Origin: CAZCAC01 sp964496575
GTDB taxonomy: Bacteria > Planctomycetota > UBA1135 > GCA-002686595
DNA length: 51,210 bases
Assembly (NCBI GenBank): GCA_964496575.1
Contig: CAZCAC010000058.1
Location: 1-51,210 of the forward strand
Reading direction: 5' to 3'
Under the pieces are notes generated by a model. The model was given only the letters and a program-made list of their open reading frames with translations, had not been told where the DNA came from and made no database searches. Numbering within the stretch: position 1 is the first letter of the stretch; every line of letters begins with the position of its first letter. Below are positions 7,673-15,717 of the stretch, one piece after another. A program made the translations under genes and the position numbers.

Positions 7673-8485
7673 TTGGAAGAGTTCCACAAGCGCTCGGCGA
7701 AGCGCAAACGCAAGCAACAACACATGTTCGGGCGCTACTCCCTGGAGGAGCGCAAGAAGATCAAGGAGAAGTCGCGGGCTCGTCGCAACGACCCGCAGAG
7801 AAACCGAAAGCGACGTCGCGACTGGAGCGACGACGAGGACGAGGAGGCCTTCGAGAAGATCCGCACCGGAGGCGATCGCGTGCTCGGACGCGACGCCGGA
7901 GAAGCTCGCCGGGCGCCCGGCGTGGAAGTCGTGCCCGGGGCGGAGACCGAGGCGGTCGGCGTCCCGGGGCTCGTGCTCTCGGTGCGTCGCACCGGCGCGC
8001 TGGTGCGCGTGGCACAGCGCGAGCTCATGGCCCGCGTGCCCCGCGGCCTGCGCCTCGCCGTCGGGGACGACGTGCGCGTCGCCGGCTTCGAGAAGGAGCT
8101 CCCGTACGTCAGCGCTCTCGCCCCTCGACGCACCGAGCTGGTGCGCCCCGACCCCGGAAACGCCTCGAAGGCGCTGCTCCTCGCGGCCAACGTCGACCTC
8201 GCCATCCTGGTGCTGTCGGTCGTCACCCCGCCGCTTCGACCGCGCCTCATCGACCGCTTCCTCGTCGCCCTCTCGCGCGGCGGCGTCGAACCGGTTCTGT
8301 GCGTCAACAAGCTCGACCTGCTCGACCGGCTCGAGGGGCACGAGGCGCGCGTCGCCCTGGAGCGCGAGCTCCTGCCCTACCGCGAGCTCGGCCTGCCGAT
8401 CGCCCTGACCTCCGCGGAGAGCGGCGAGCTGCCGCGGGCGCGCTACGAGGCGTACCGGCGCATTCTCGACTCGCTGAAGGGGTGA
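7673..8485 (+). CDS. RsgA-like protein truncated before the P-loop
   Basis: About 270 residues. RsgA is a circularly permuted GTPase that matures the 30S ribosome. Here a very basic N-terminal extension (1-50) and acidic patch precede an OB-fold-like segment (about 90-145). The region ANVDLAILVLSVVTPPLRPR follows, then the G4 motif N212-K-L-D215 and the G5-like TSAESGE at 246-252. A normal RsgA would next show the P-loop (GxSGVGKS), switch regions and a zinc-binding CHC domain; this protein stops at LDSLKG. No P-loop is seen in other frames downstream, so a simple frameshift does not explain it. The start used is TTG at 7673; an earlier start is possible. It is unlikely to hydrolyse GTP alone, and may be a relic or an RNA-binding derivative. 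Confidence 0.65.
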   Translation: MEEFHKRSAKRKRKQQHMFGRYSLEERKKIKEKSRARRNDPQRNRKRRRDWSDDEDEEAFEKIRTGGDRVLGRDAGEARRAPGVEVVPGAETEAVGVPGLVLSVRRTGALVRVAQRELMARVPRGLRLAVGDDVRVAGFEKELPYVSALAPRRTELVRPDPGNASKALLLAANVDLAILVLSVVTPPLRPRLIDRFLVALSRGGVEPVLCVNKLDLLDRLEGHEARVALERELLPYRELGLPIALTSAESGELPRARYEAYRRILDSLKG

Positions 8486-8527
8486 CGCCGGGCGGACACC
8501 CATCGGTCACTCCGAATCCTCCGGGGC

Positions 8528-8555
8528 TTGCGGATCGGCGGAGGTGCTGTAGAAT
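8528..8555 (+). promoter_or_regulatory. Candidate promoter of the beta-helix gene (TTGCGG-N16-TAGAAT)
   Basis: TTGCGG at 8528-8533 and TAGAAT at 8550-8555 are separated by 16 bases, 80 bases before the ATG at 8635. The start codon has a good AGGAG site at 8623-8627. Confidence 0.45.
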
Positions 8556-8634
8556 AGAGTGGGCCGGACGGAAGCTCCCCGGCCGTCTCGGCACCTCGCT
8601 CCGCCCACCGCTCATTCGCTTCAGGAGATCGCTC

Positions 8635-10338
8635 ATGCGCCCCGCCCGCCTGCTCCGCTACTCGATCCTGCCGCTCCTGCTGACCACCCTCGGCTCCGCC
8701 CAGTCCCGGATCTGGACCGTCGACGATGACGCCCCCGCCGATTTCTGGGACATCCAGTCGGCGATCGACGCCTCGTCCGATGGAGACGCGATCCTCGTCC
8801 GGCCCGGTGACTACTTCGCCTTCACCCTCAACGCCCGCGGGGTCACCATCGTCGGTACGGCCGGGGCCACGTTCGTCGAAGGGATCATCCAGGTGAAGAA
8901 CCTGGCGGCCGGGCAGGTCGCCGTCCTGTCCAGCCTCTCCGTGGATCCGGGCGCCTACCCCCCGCTCGGCCTGCGGCTGCACGCCACCGCGAACCTCGGC
9001 TCGCTCCGGGTGCAATCCTGCATCTTCGAGGGGACCCAGCCTCACTGGTCCTCCGGAGCGGGAACCACGCTCGGCACGACCGCCGCCGAGCTGAACGGTT
9101 GCGCTGACCTCGTCCTGGTCGGCTGCGAGTTCGAAGGGGGACGGGGATACTGGGACGAGATCTGCGACTACGGGTGCTGGTGGGTCTCCCACGACGGAGA
9201 GCCCGGAGCGGTCATCGCCGACTCCACGATCGCTCTCTACGACTGCGTGCTCAGAGGGGGGCAGGGAGACTGGGAGCCGAAGCTGGACTTCGGAGGGACG
9301 GATGGCGGAGCCGGTGCCATCGTTCTTCTCTCGTTCCTGCAGCTTTCGGGCACGTGGATCGAGGGAGGCATGGGTGGTCCCGCCTATACCCCGGGGACCT
9401 TCGGCCTCGGCGGCGACGGCGGCCCCGGCATGGATCTCCTGAACCAGGCCTCCACGCTGCAGCTCCTGGGCAGCGCGGTCGTGGGAGGGGCTGCCGGCGA
9501 AGGGGAGTGGGGCTACGGAAACGAAGGCCCGGACTTCTTCCGCCACGGCAGCTCCCAGATCGTCAACCTCGCCGGTGCCAAGCGGCGCATGAGGGTGCAC
9601 GCGTATCACCAGCTCGAAGGCACCACCGTGCTGGCCACGTTCAAGGGCCAGCCCGGCGACCAGGTCTTCCTGCCCGTCGACTGGGGAACCGACTTCACCT
9701 TCGACGCCGGAGTCAAGGGTACCTGGGTGCTCCCCCAGCCGCCGACGATTCCGCCGACCCCTATCGCGGTGATTCCCGCCTCCGGCCAGATCCAGGTGCC
9801 GTTGCCGTCGAACGGGCCCACGGGCGGCAACGGCGGGGAGGTCGAGTTCCGGCAGATGTACGTCGTCAGTGCGACGGGGGACACGATCCTCGGCTCGCCC
9901 GCCGGCGTGTTGCAGATCGCCTGTGCGCAGCCCACCAGCTACTGCACCGGCGCGCCGAACTCCGTCGGCTCCGGAGCGACGATCTCGTTGACCGGTACGA
10001 TCAGCCTCGCCGCGGGCGACGCCGTGCTGCACGCCGCCGGCGTCCCGCCGAGTCAGTTCGGGCTCTTCTACTACGGTCCGAACCAGGTCCAGCTCCCCTG
10101 GGGCGACGGCTTCCGCTGCGCGGGTGGGGGGGTGTACCGCCTCGGCACGGTGCTGAGCGACGGGAGCGGCAACTCCACCGATCCGCTCGACTACACGAAA
10201 CCCCCGATGGACGCGGGGGCCGGCAAGATCGTCGCCGGCGGCAGCTGGAACTTCCAGTACTGGTACCGCGACCCGAGCGGTCCCGGCGGGACCGGGTTCA
10301 ACGCCTCGGACGCGCTGGCGGTCACGTTCTGTCCGTAG
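8635..10338 (+). CDS. Secreted parallel beta-helix protein with C-terminal YYGPNQ/WYRDP module
   Basis: A 567-residue exported protein. Residues 1-23 are a signal peptide ending LGSAQ. Residues about 25-300 form a right-handed parallel beta-helix opening with WTVDDDAPADFWDIQSAID, typical of planctomycete pectate-lyase-fold proteins, with Gly-rich turns. A segment FKGQPGDQVFLPV resembles the C-terminal domain of the two beta-helix proteins at 11.1-13.9 kb. The last 130 residues (from YCTGAPNSVGSGA to VTFCP) are a separate module that recurs in the EEP-family protein at 44.6 kb, so it is probably a surface-retention or secretion module. The start is ATG with AGGAG 7 bases upstream. Its 3' end overlaps the convergent K+ channel gene by 17 bases. 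Ligand unknown. Confidence 0.8.
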   Translation: MRPARLLRYSILPLLLTTLGSAQSRIWTVDDDAPADFWDIQSAIDASSDGDAILVRPGDYFAFTLNARGVTIVGTAGATFVEGIIQVKNLAAGQVAVLSSLSVDPGAYPPLGLRLHATANLGSLRVQSCIFEGTQPHWSSGAGTTLGTTAAELNGCADLVLVGCEFEGGRGYWDEICDYGCWWVSHDGEPGAVIADSTIALYDCVLRGGQGDWEPKLDFGGTDGGAGAIVLLSFLQLSGTWIEGGMGGPAYTPGTFGLGGDGGPGMDLLNQASTLQLLGSAVVGGAAGEGEWGYGNEGPDFFRHGSSQIVNLAGAKRRMRVHAYHQLEGTTVLATFKGQPGDQVFLPVDWGTDFTFDAGVKGTWVLPQPPTIPPTPIAVIPASGQIQVPLPSNGPTGGNGGEVEFRQMYVVSATGDTILGSPAGVLQIACAQPTSYCTGAPNSVGSGATISLTGTISLAAGDAVLHAAGVPPSQFGLFYYGPNQVQLPWGDGFRCAGGGVYRLGTVLSDGSGNSTDPLDYTKPPMDAGAGKIVAGGSWNFQYWYRDPSGPGGTGFNASDALAVTFCP

Positions 10339-11041
10339 ACTCCCCGCCGCGAACCCTGACCATTCCCACCAACCTCGCCAGCAGGATCACCAGGAAGAGC
10401 TGGCCGATGATCGCCTCGAGGATGCTCAGGAACTTGGCCGCCATCGTGACCGGGGTGATGTCGCCGTAGCCGAGGGTGGTCAGGGTGACGAAGCTGTAGT
10501 AGATGAAGTCGCCTTCCTCCCCACCCGCCGTGACGCCCTCGAAGGAGGCGCCGGCCTCGGCCTGCTCGAGATAGATGTAGATGCCGCGCCAGGCGTAGCC
10601 GAGGAGCAGGTAGGCCGAAGCCGCGGCGGAGACCTGGCTCCAGGTGATCGTCGTCTGCTGGAAGATCCGGCGCACCGTCAGGCCGACCAGGTAGAAGTGG
10701 AAGAGCGCCGTGCAGCCTCCCACGAACGCGGTCGAGACGACCTGCGACTCGATCGCTGGGAAGAGGTCCAGCAGCGACTTCTCGCCGAAGAAGAGGAAGC
10801 TCGAGAGCTCGGGCAGGAGCAGGATCACTCCGAGCAGCAGCTCGGCTCGCCTTCGAGCCGCGGCCGACAGGGCCTCGAGGAAGATCAAGAGGTAGGCGCC
10901 GCGCAGTAGAACGGCGCTCCAGCCGAGATTCTCGACCAGGAGGGCGAGGAGCAGTCCCAGGAGCAGGGCGACCAGCAGGACGTGGTAGCCCAGGCCCTCC
11001 TCCCACCGTCGTTGCATCCGCTCTCTTCGGCTCGCCAGCAT
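10322..11041 (-). CDS. Two-TM-pore potassium channel family protein
   Basis: A 239-residue integral membrane protein expected to conduct K+. Several hydrophobic helices (about 20-35, 45-60, 68-82, 100-120 and 137-157) precede a pore loop with the selectivity filter TLGYGD at 189-194 and a final helix (about 203-225). The domain is Ion_trans_2. No cytoplasmic RCK domain follows, so gating must come from elsewhere or be voltage or stretch driven. An internal Met at residue 9 is an equally good start; neither has a strong ribosome site. The stop lies inside the convergent beta-helix gene. Confidence 0.85.
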   Translation of the reverse strand: MLASRRERMQRRWEEGLGYHVLLVALLLGLLLALLVENLGWSAVLLRGAYLLIFLEALSAAARRRAELLLGVILLLPELSSFLFFGEKSLLDLFPAIESQVVSTAFVGGCTALFHFYLVGLTVRRIFQQTTITWSQVSAAASAYLLLGYAWRGIYIYLEQAEAGASFEGVTAGGEEGDFIYYSFVTLTTLGYGDITPVTMAAKFLSILEAIIGQLFLVILLARLVGMVRVRGGESTDRT

Positions 11042-11121
11042 GACGGTCGAGACGGTAGCAGGCGAGCTCTCCCCGAGGCAGCGGAAAAGCGCGACCGCGC
11101 CCTCGGCGACGGGCGGTGTCG

Positions 11122-12369
11122 CTACCAGGCGCTGTCGAGGATCACCGTGCAGGAGGACGAGGTGAAGTAGTTCTCCGCTCCGATCAGGTTGCCCTGCAAG
11201 TGCCTGGTGTGGTGTCCGAACGCGGGTCGATCAGCGACCCCGAGCGTGGTCGTGAAGGTGCCGGAGCTGCCGATCACGCCGAGGAACTTCCACGGCCGCA
11301 GATCGGGAAATGGACGCGCGGCCAGCAGAAACGGGCCGCGATCGTCGTCGAAGTCGTACGCCGGCGAGCCCGAGACGTGAAGGAAGACGAGATCTCCCGG
11401 TGTGCCGGTGAAGACCAGGGCGATCGACGCGGTGTCGTCGATCAGCTGGCTCGCGCTCAGGAGACGAGCGTCCCCCGGCAGATACGTGCCGGCCGAGGCG
11501 TCCTGGCCGTCGATGCCGTAGCTCCCCGGGTCACCGCTCCAGCCCCCGACGCCGGGCTGGAAGTCGTTGTCCAGGTACCAGGCTTCGGTGCCCGTGCCCC
11601 GGTAGCCCCATCCACCGTCGCCGCCCGCACCGTACTGATTGGTCCAGATGTCGGGCATCCAGTCACCGTCGCCGCCGTCCCCCCCGATCAGCGTGCAACC
11701 GGAGAGGTACGTCCGTCCTCCTCCCCAGGCGTAGATACCGTGTCCACCGGAGTGGCCGTACGCCCCGGGATCGTCGTCCGTGCTGCCGTGCGCACCCTCG
11801 AAGAGCGAGGCGTAGAGGGACACGTCGCTCGCCTCCACCATCATGCCGTTGCCACCCGGGGCACCGTACTCGCCGCCGTCGCCGCCCCAGCCGCCGCGGG
11901 CGGTGCAGTGGGTCATCTCGACGTCGTCGGAGTCGATGATGTAGACGGCGCTCTTGCCGACGTAGGGAACGTAGACCTCCTGACCGCCGGTGAAGGTCGA
12001 CTCCTGGATCCGTACCGATCCCTGACAGCCGTCCACGACCAGCCCGTTGCCGTCGATGCCATCCGCGCCGATCCCGGAGATCTGCACCGAGCGGTGCGAC
12101 GCCAGGTAGCGGACGCGATAGGTCCCGTCGACGGTGACCGTGCCGGTGGGGGTGGCCTTCACCAGCGAGAGCGACTTGTCGTCGATCCAGAAGGCGCCGT
12201 AGCTGCCGGGCCAGACCCGGATCACGTCTCCGTCCTGTGCGGCGACCACGGCGTCGTTGATCTGGTTGTAGTCGGGGTTCGGACCCCTCACGTTCAACAC
12301 GTCGGCGGTCGCCGGCGAGAGCGGCATGGCGACGAGGAAGAGGGGGAGCAGCAGCGGTTTCGCGTTCAT
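11122..12369 (-). CDS. Secreted beta-helix protein, paralogue A
   Basis: A 415-residue exported protein. It has a signal peptide (MNAKPLLLPLFLVAMPLSPATA) and a parallel beta-helix opening with VLNVRGPNPDYNQINDAVVA. Long Gly/Asp-rich loops (GGDGGDGDW) could bind calcium. A conserved C-terminal domain runs from LIDDTASIALVFTGTPGDLV to TVILDSAW. It is closely similar to the gene at 12.7-13.9 kb over its whole length, so the pair arose by tandem duplication. The ATG at 12369 is preceded by GGAGG at good spacing. It lacks the YYGPNQ/WYRDP tail of the 8.6-kb protein. Role unknown; a polysaccharide-binding or adhesive surface protein is plausible. Confidence 0.75.
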   Translation of the reverse strand: MNAKPLLLPLFLVAMPLSPATADVLNVRGPNPDYNQINDAVVAAQDGDVIRVWPGSYGAFWIDDKSLSLVKATPTGTVTVDGTYRVRYLASHRSVQISGIGADGIDGNGLVVDGCQGSVRIQESTFTGGQEVYVPYVGKSAVYIIDSDDVEMTHCTARGGWGGDGGEYGAPGGNGMMVEASDVSLYASLFEGAHGSTDDDPGAYGHSGGHGIYAWGGGRTYLSGCTLIGGDGGDGDWMPDIWTNQYGAGGDGGWGYRGTGTEAWYLDNDFQPGVGGWSGDPGSYGIDGQDASAGTYLPGDARLLSASQLIDDTASIALVFTGTPGDLVFLHVSGSPAYDFDDDRGPFLLAARPFPDLRPWKFLGVIGSSGTFTTTLGVADRPAFGHHTRHLQGNLIGAENYFTSSSCTVILDSAW

Positions 12370-12667
12370 GGATCGACCTCCGGTGAGAATCTCCTCTGGC
12401 GAGGGCCTGCCCGGGAGGGGCAACTCAATCGGACCTCACCTCTCGAAGTGAAACGGGTTCGTGTTTCGTCCAGGCAGGCCCTTCGGGCTGCATTCAGTGT
12501 TGATGGTTCGGGCGAAACGCGCAATACGGTGACCGCGCTCGGTCCTTACCCCAAGACGGGTCTTGACCTCATTCTGAAGAAGTCCCCCTCCCCGACCACG
12601 CGCACAGGGATTCCGGCTTCTTTCTTCACTCCCCACGGGACGTCGCCAAGGCGGGCCCGATCGAGTG
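12370..12667 (-). other. Spacer between the two beta-helix paralogues
   Basis: No gene is seen. The upstream side of paralogue A carries tcaatcggacctca (12425-12438), and paralogue B has a near copy (tcaatggacctca, 13953-13965) upstream of its start. This suggests the leader was duplicated with the gene. No obvious terminator with a T-run is visible. Confidence 0.4.
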
Positions 12668-13927
12668 CTACCACGCGCCGTCGAGGATCACCGTCCAGGA
12701 AGAGGACGTGAAGTAGTTCTGCGCCCCGACCAGGTTGCCCTGCAGGTGCCTCGTGTGGTGGCCGAGGGCCGGCAGGTCCGCGACCCCGATCGAGGTCGAG
12801 AAGGTCCCGCCGGCGCCGATCGTGCCCAGGATCTTCCAGGGCCGCAGCTCCGGCAGCGGTCGCGTGGCGAGGAGGAAGGGACCGCGCTCCGCATCGAAGG
12901 TGTACGCGGGCGAGCCGCAGGCCTGCAAGCAGACGAGATCCCCCGGCGTGCCGGTGAAGATCAAGCCGATCGAGGAGGTGTCGTCGATCAACCGGCTCGC
13001 GCGCAGGAGGCGCGCCGCGCCGGGAAGGCGGAGGCAGTCACCCTTGGTCTCCTGACCGTCCGGCGCGTCCCCGGTCGAGGAGGCATAGCAGTCCGCGCCG
13101 CCCTCGCCGGGTAGGTAGACATTGTCGAGCAGCCACGCTTCCGGCTGGGGATCGAGTCCCGCGTAGCCCGAACCTCCGTGCCCTCCATCGGGGCACTCCC
13201 AGCTCTCCGGTCCGCCCGCGTCCCCGCCGCCCCCACCGATGAGGGTACAGCCGGAGATGTAGAGGCGTCCCCCGTCCCAGGCCTCGATCCCGCCGCCACC
13301 GCTGCCACCGTCGGCTCCGTCGACCAATCCCGGTCCACCCGGGCAGCCTTCGAAGGTCGACGAGAAGAGCGACACCTGGCTGCTCTCCACCGTCAGGCCC
13401 GGGTCACCCTCGGCACCGACGTAGTAGGGGTGGTGATCCAGGCGCGCGGCCCCTCGCGCCGTACAGAACACCAGTTCGACGTCACTGCACTGGGTCACGA
13501 AGACTCCGCTCGTCGTGTTCCAGTAGCCCGCGTCGATATCTCCTCCCACGAAGACTCCCTCGCGGACCCGGACCGATCCCTGGCAGTCACTGACCACCAG
13601 CGCGTGCCCCTCGAGCGCGGTGGCGCTGACCCCGGAGATCTCGACCGAGCGGTGGGGGGCGAGGTTCTTCACCCGGAAGGTGCCGTCGACGACGACCGCG
13701 CCCGAGTCGTCGGCGCTCACCAGCGAGAGCGTCTTGTCGTCGATCCAGAAGGACTCGTAATGGCCGGGCCAGATGCGGAGCACATCGCCGTCCTGAGCGG
13801 CGACCACGGCGTCCTCGATCTGGTCGTGGTCGGGGTTCGGCCCCCCCACGTCGAGCACTTCGGCGCCCGCGAGGGGGAGCGGCAGGGCGAGAGTCAGCGG
13901 GAAGAGCAGGAGCGGCTTGGTCGTCAT
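12668..13927 (-). CDS. Secreted beta-helix protein, paralogue B
   Basis: A 419-residue exported protein and tandem paralogue of the 11.1-kb gene. It has a signal peptide (MTTKPLLLFPLTLALPLPLAGA), a beta-helix from VLDVGGPNPDHDQIEDAVVA, Gly-rich turns, and the same C-terminal domain (LIDDTSSIGLIFTGTPGDLV to TVILDGAW). Compared with A it has extra Cys in loops and in the C-terminal domain (VCLQACGSP), so disulfides may differ. The ATG at 13927 is supported by AGGAGG 7 bases upstream, which argues against the longer in-frame start. The middle loops differ most from A, which suggests divergence in ligand specificity while the scaffold is kept. Confidence 0.75.
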   Translation of the reverse strand: MTTKPLLLFPLTLALPLPLAGAEVLDVGGPNPDHDQIEDAVVAAQDGDVLRIWPGHYESFWIDDKTLSLVSADDSGAVVVDGTFRVKNLAPHRSVEISGVSATALEGHALVVSDCQGSVRVREGVFVGGDIDAGYWNTTSGVFVTQCSDVELVFCTARGAARLDHHPYYVGAEGDPGLTVESSQVSLFSSTFEGCPGGPGLVDGADGGSGGGGIEAWDGGRLYISGCTLIGGGGGDAGGPESWECPDGGHGGSGYAGLDPQPEAWLLDNVYLPGEGGADCYASSTGDAPDGQETKGDCLRLPGAARLLRASRLIDDTSSIGLIFTGTPGDLVCLQACGSPAYTFDAERGPFLLATRPLPELRPWKILGTIGAGGTFSTSIGVADLPALGHHTRHLQGNLVGAQNYFTSSSWTVILDGAW

Positions 13928-14092
13928 CGTTCGGCCTCCTCGAGCGTGGAGTTCAATGGACCTCATCAGACCGGATGCCGCAACCGGGAATCCCGGGCCA
14001 CCGGGAGCCTGGAAAACCAGTGCGGTGGCCGTGGACGCGCCTGGAGCCCCCCGAGATGCTGCGCGGGGCTGGCGCGCTCCCGCAACCTCCCC

Positions 14093-14623
14093 CTAGAAAT
14101 CGGGTGCCTCGCCCCCCGTCGGATCGGCTTCGGGGCCGCCGGGAGGGGCACCGGGGCCGGGACCGCCGCCGAGGTCGTCCCCCGACTCGTCGGTGCGCAC
14201 CTGCTCCAGGACCACCTCGTTGACCCGCAGCGGGCACCCCGCGCGCAGGGCGAGGGCGATCGAGTCGGAGGGGCGCGAGTCGACCACCGCGACCGTCTGG
14301 CCCTCCTCGTCGGTCAGGACCAGCTGGGCGAAGAAGGTGTTGTGGCGGATGTCGACGACGTCGACGCAGGCGAGGTGGGCGCCGAGCGAGCGGATCACGT
14401 TGAACAGCAGCTGGTGCGTGAGCGGCCGCTCGGTCTGCACGCCGGTGACGATCCGCTGGATCTCCGCCGCCTCCGGGTAGCCGATCACGATCGGGAAGCT
14501 GCGCTGCCCGCCGACCTCGCGCAGGTAGATGTACTGCGGCGCGTTGATCGAGTGCTCGCGCAGGATCACGCGCCCCAGCTCGATCTCGACCATCACCGGG
14601 TTTTCGCTGGGGTCTTCGGGCAT
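14093..14623 (-). CDS. Bifunctional nuclease (BFN, DUF151) domain protein
   Basis: A 176-residue cytoplasmic protein. Residues about 10-140 match the BFN/DUF151 fold: YIYLREVGGQRSFPIVIGYPEA, then IQRIVTGVQTERPLTHQLL and RPSDSIALALRAGCPLRVNE. Family members have reported DNase/RNase activity or act as stress regulators; the bacterial role is not settled. A Gly/Pro-rich tail (about 145-176) is probably disordered. The ATG at 14623 matches the usual family start. It is divergent from the NAD(P)HX dehydratase gene across 174 bp, which must hold both promoters. Confidence 0.85.
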   Translation of the reverse strand: MPEDPSENPVMVEIELGRVILREHSINAPQYIYLREVGGQRSFPIVIGYPEAAEIQRIVTGVQTERPLTHQLLFNVIRSLGAHLACVDVVDIRHNTFFAQLVLTDEEGQTVAVVDSRPSDSIALALRAGCPLRVNEVVLEQVRTDESGDDLGGGPGPGAPPGGPEADPTGGEAPDF

Positions 14624-14797
14624 CGGAGCAGTGTACGGGTTGGCCGGAGGGAGGAAAGGAGGCCTGAGACCCTTTATGGACCGCCCGCGGCGGTTTCCAA
14701 CACCCATTTCGTCCTCGAGGGTCGCGGTTCGCTATTCTCCGTCCGCGTCGCTCCACCGGTGACGAGCTCGGGGCCGAGGGGTAGCTGGAGTGCGAGA

Positions 14798-15706
14798 ATG
14801 AGTGCAGCTGAAGAGAAGATGCGGCCGATCCGACCGGCGCCACGCCTGGAGGAGACGGCCCACAAGGGTCGGGCGGGACACGTTCTGTGCTTCGCCGGTT
14901 CGGAGATGATGCCCGGCGCGGCGATCCTGATCGTGCGCGCGGCGCAGCGCGGCGGCGCGGGGCTGGTGACGCTGGCCACCTTCGGTCGGGAGCTGGTGCG
15001 CATCGTGGCGCCCGCCTCGCCGGAGACGATCTACCTCGACCTGTCCGGAGTCAGCGAGGAGAACCTCGTGAAGGGCCTCCCCGCCGCGCTCGAGGGGCGC
15101 GACGACCAGGTGCGCGTCGTCGGGCCGGGGCTCGGGCGCACGCCGCGCACCGCGGACCTCGTCTGGCAGCTGATCGAGGACGACTTCGCCGGGCCGACCG
15201 TCTTCGACGCCGACGCCCTGCACGCCGTCGGCACCGACACCGGCGCCTTCGCGCGGCGGAGCGCCCCGACGATCCTGACCCCCCACCCCGGCGAGGCGGC
15301 CCGCCTGCTCGGTGTGAACCGGATCCCGAACGACGACGACGGGCGGGTGGAGTGCGCGCTGGAGATCGCTCACTCCGCCGAGTCGATCTGCGTGCTCAAG
15401 GGACACCGGACGATCGTCACCGACGGGACGCGGACCCACGTCAACGAGACCGGGAACCCGGGGATGGGGACCGCGGGCTCGGGGGACGTGCTCGTCGGGA
15501 TCCTCGGCGCGTATCTGTGCAGCGCGGTGGGGCAGTCGACGGAGGGGTGGGGGATCTTCGAGGCGACCGCGACCGCGGTGCACCTCCACGGCCTCGCCGG
15601 GGACCTCGCCGAGAAGATGCTCGGGGAGCGGGCGGTGATCGCCTCGTCGATGATCGACTTCCTGCCCGCGGCGCAGCTCCGGCTGCTCGTTCGAGGGCCG
15701 GTCTAG
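14798..15706 (+). CDS. nnrD: ADP-dependent (S)-NAD(P)H-hydrate dehydratase
   Basis: A 302-residue cytoplasmic repair enzyme that dehydrates damaged NAD(P)H (the hydrate form) back to NAD(P)H with ADP. It shows the YjeF C-terminal/ribokinase-like signatures: HKGRAGHVLCFAGSEMMPGA near the start, TILTPHPGEAARLL, VLKGHRTIV, and GNPGMGTAGSGDVLVGILGA carrying the catalytic Asp. The epimerase half (NnrE) often fused to it is absent, so it must be encoded elsewhere. ATG at 14798 has GGAG 7 bases upstream. The HEAT-repeat gene follows after 11 bases, so the two are probably co-transcribed. Confidence 0.9.
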   Translation: MSAAEEKMRPIRPAPRLEETAHKGRAGHVLCFAGSEMMPGAAILIVRAAQRGGAGLVTLATFGRELVRIVAPASPETIYLDLSGVSEENLVKGLPAALEGRDDQVRVVGPGLGRTPRTADLVWQLIEDDFAGPTVFDADALHAVGTDTGAFARRSAPTILTPHPGEAARLLGVNRIPNDDDGRVECALEIAHSAESICVLKGHRTIVTDGTRTHVNETGNPGMGTAGSGDVLVGILGAYLCSAVGQSTEGWGIFEATATAVHLHGLAGDLAEKMLGERAVIASSMIDFLPAAQLRLLVRGPV

Positions 15707-15717
15707 GGCGCCGAAGG

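Noticed and set aside
11116..15706. Long plus-strand frames opposite the beta-helix pair and fused to nnrD
   Set aside because: The sequence is Arg/Asp/His-rich without motifs and is complementary to genes with signal peptides and ribosome sites; nnrD starts at 14798.
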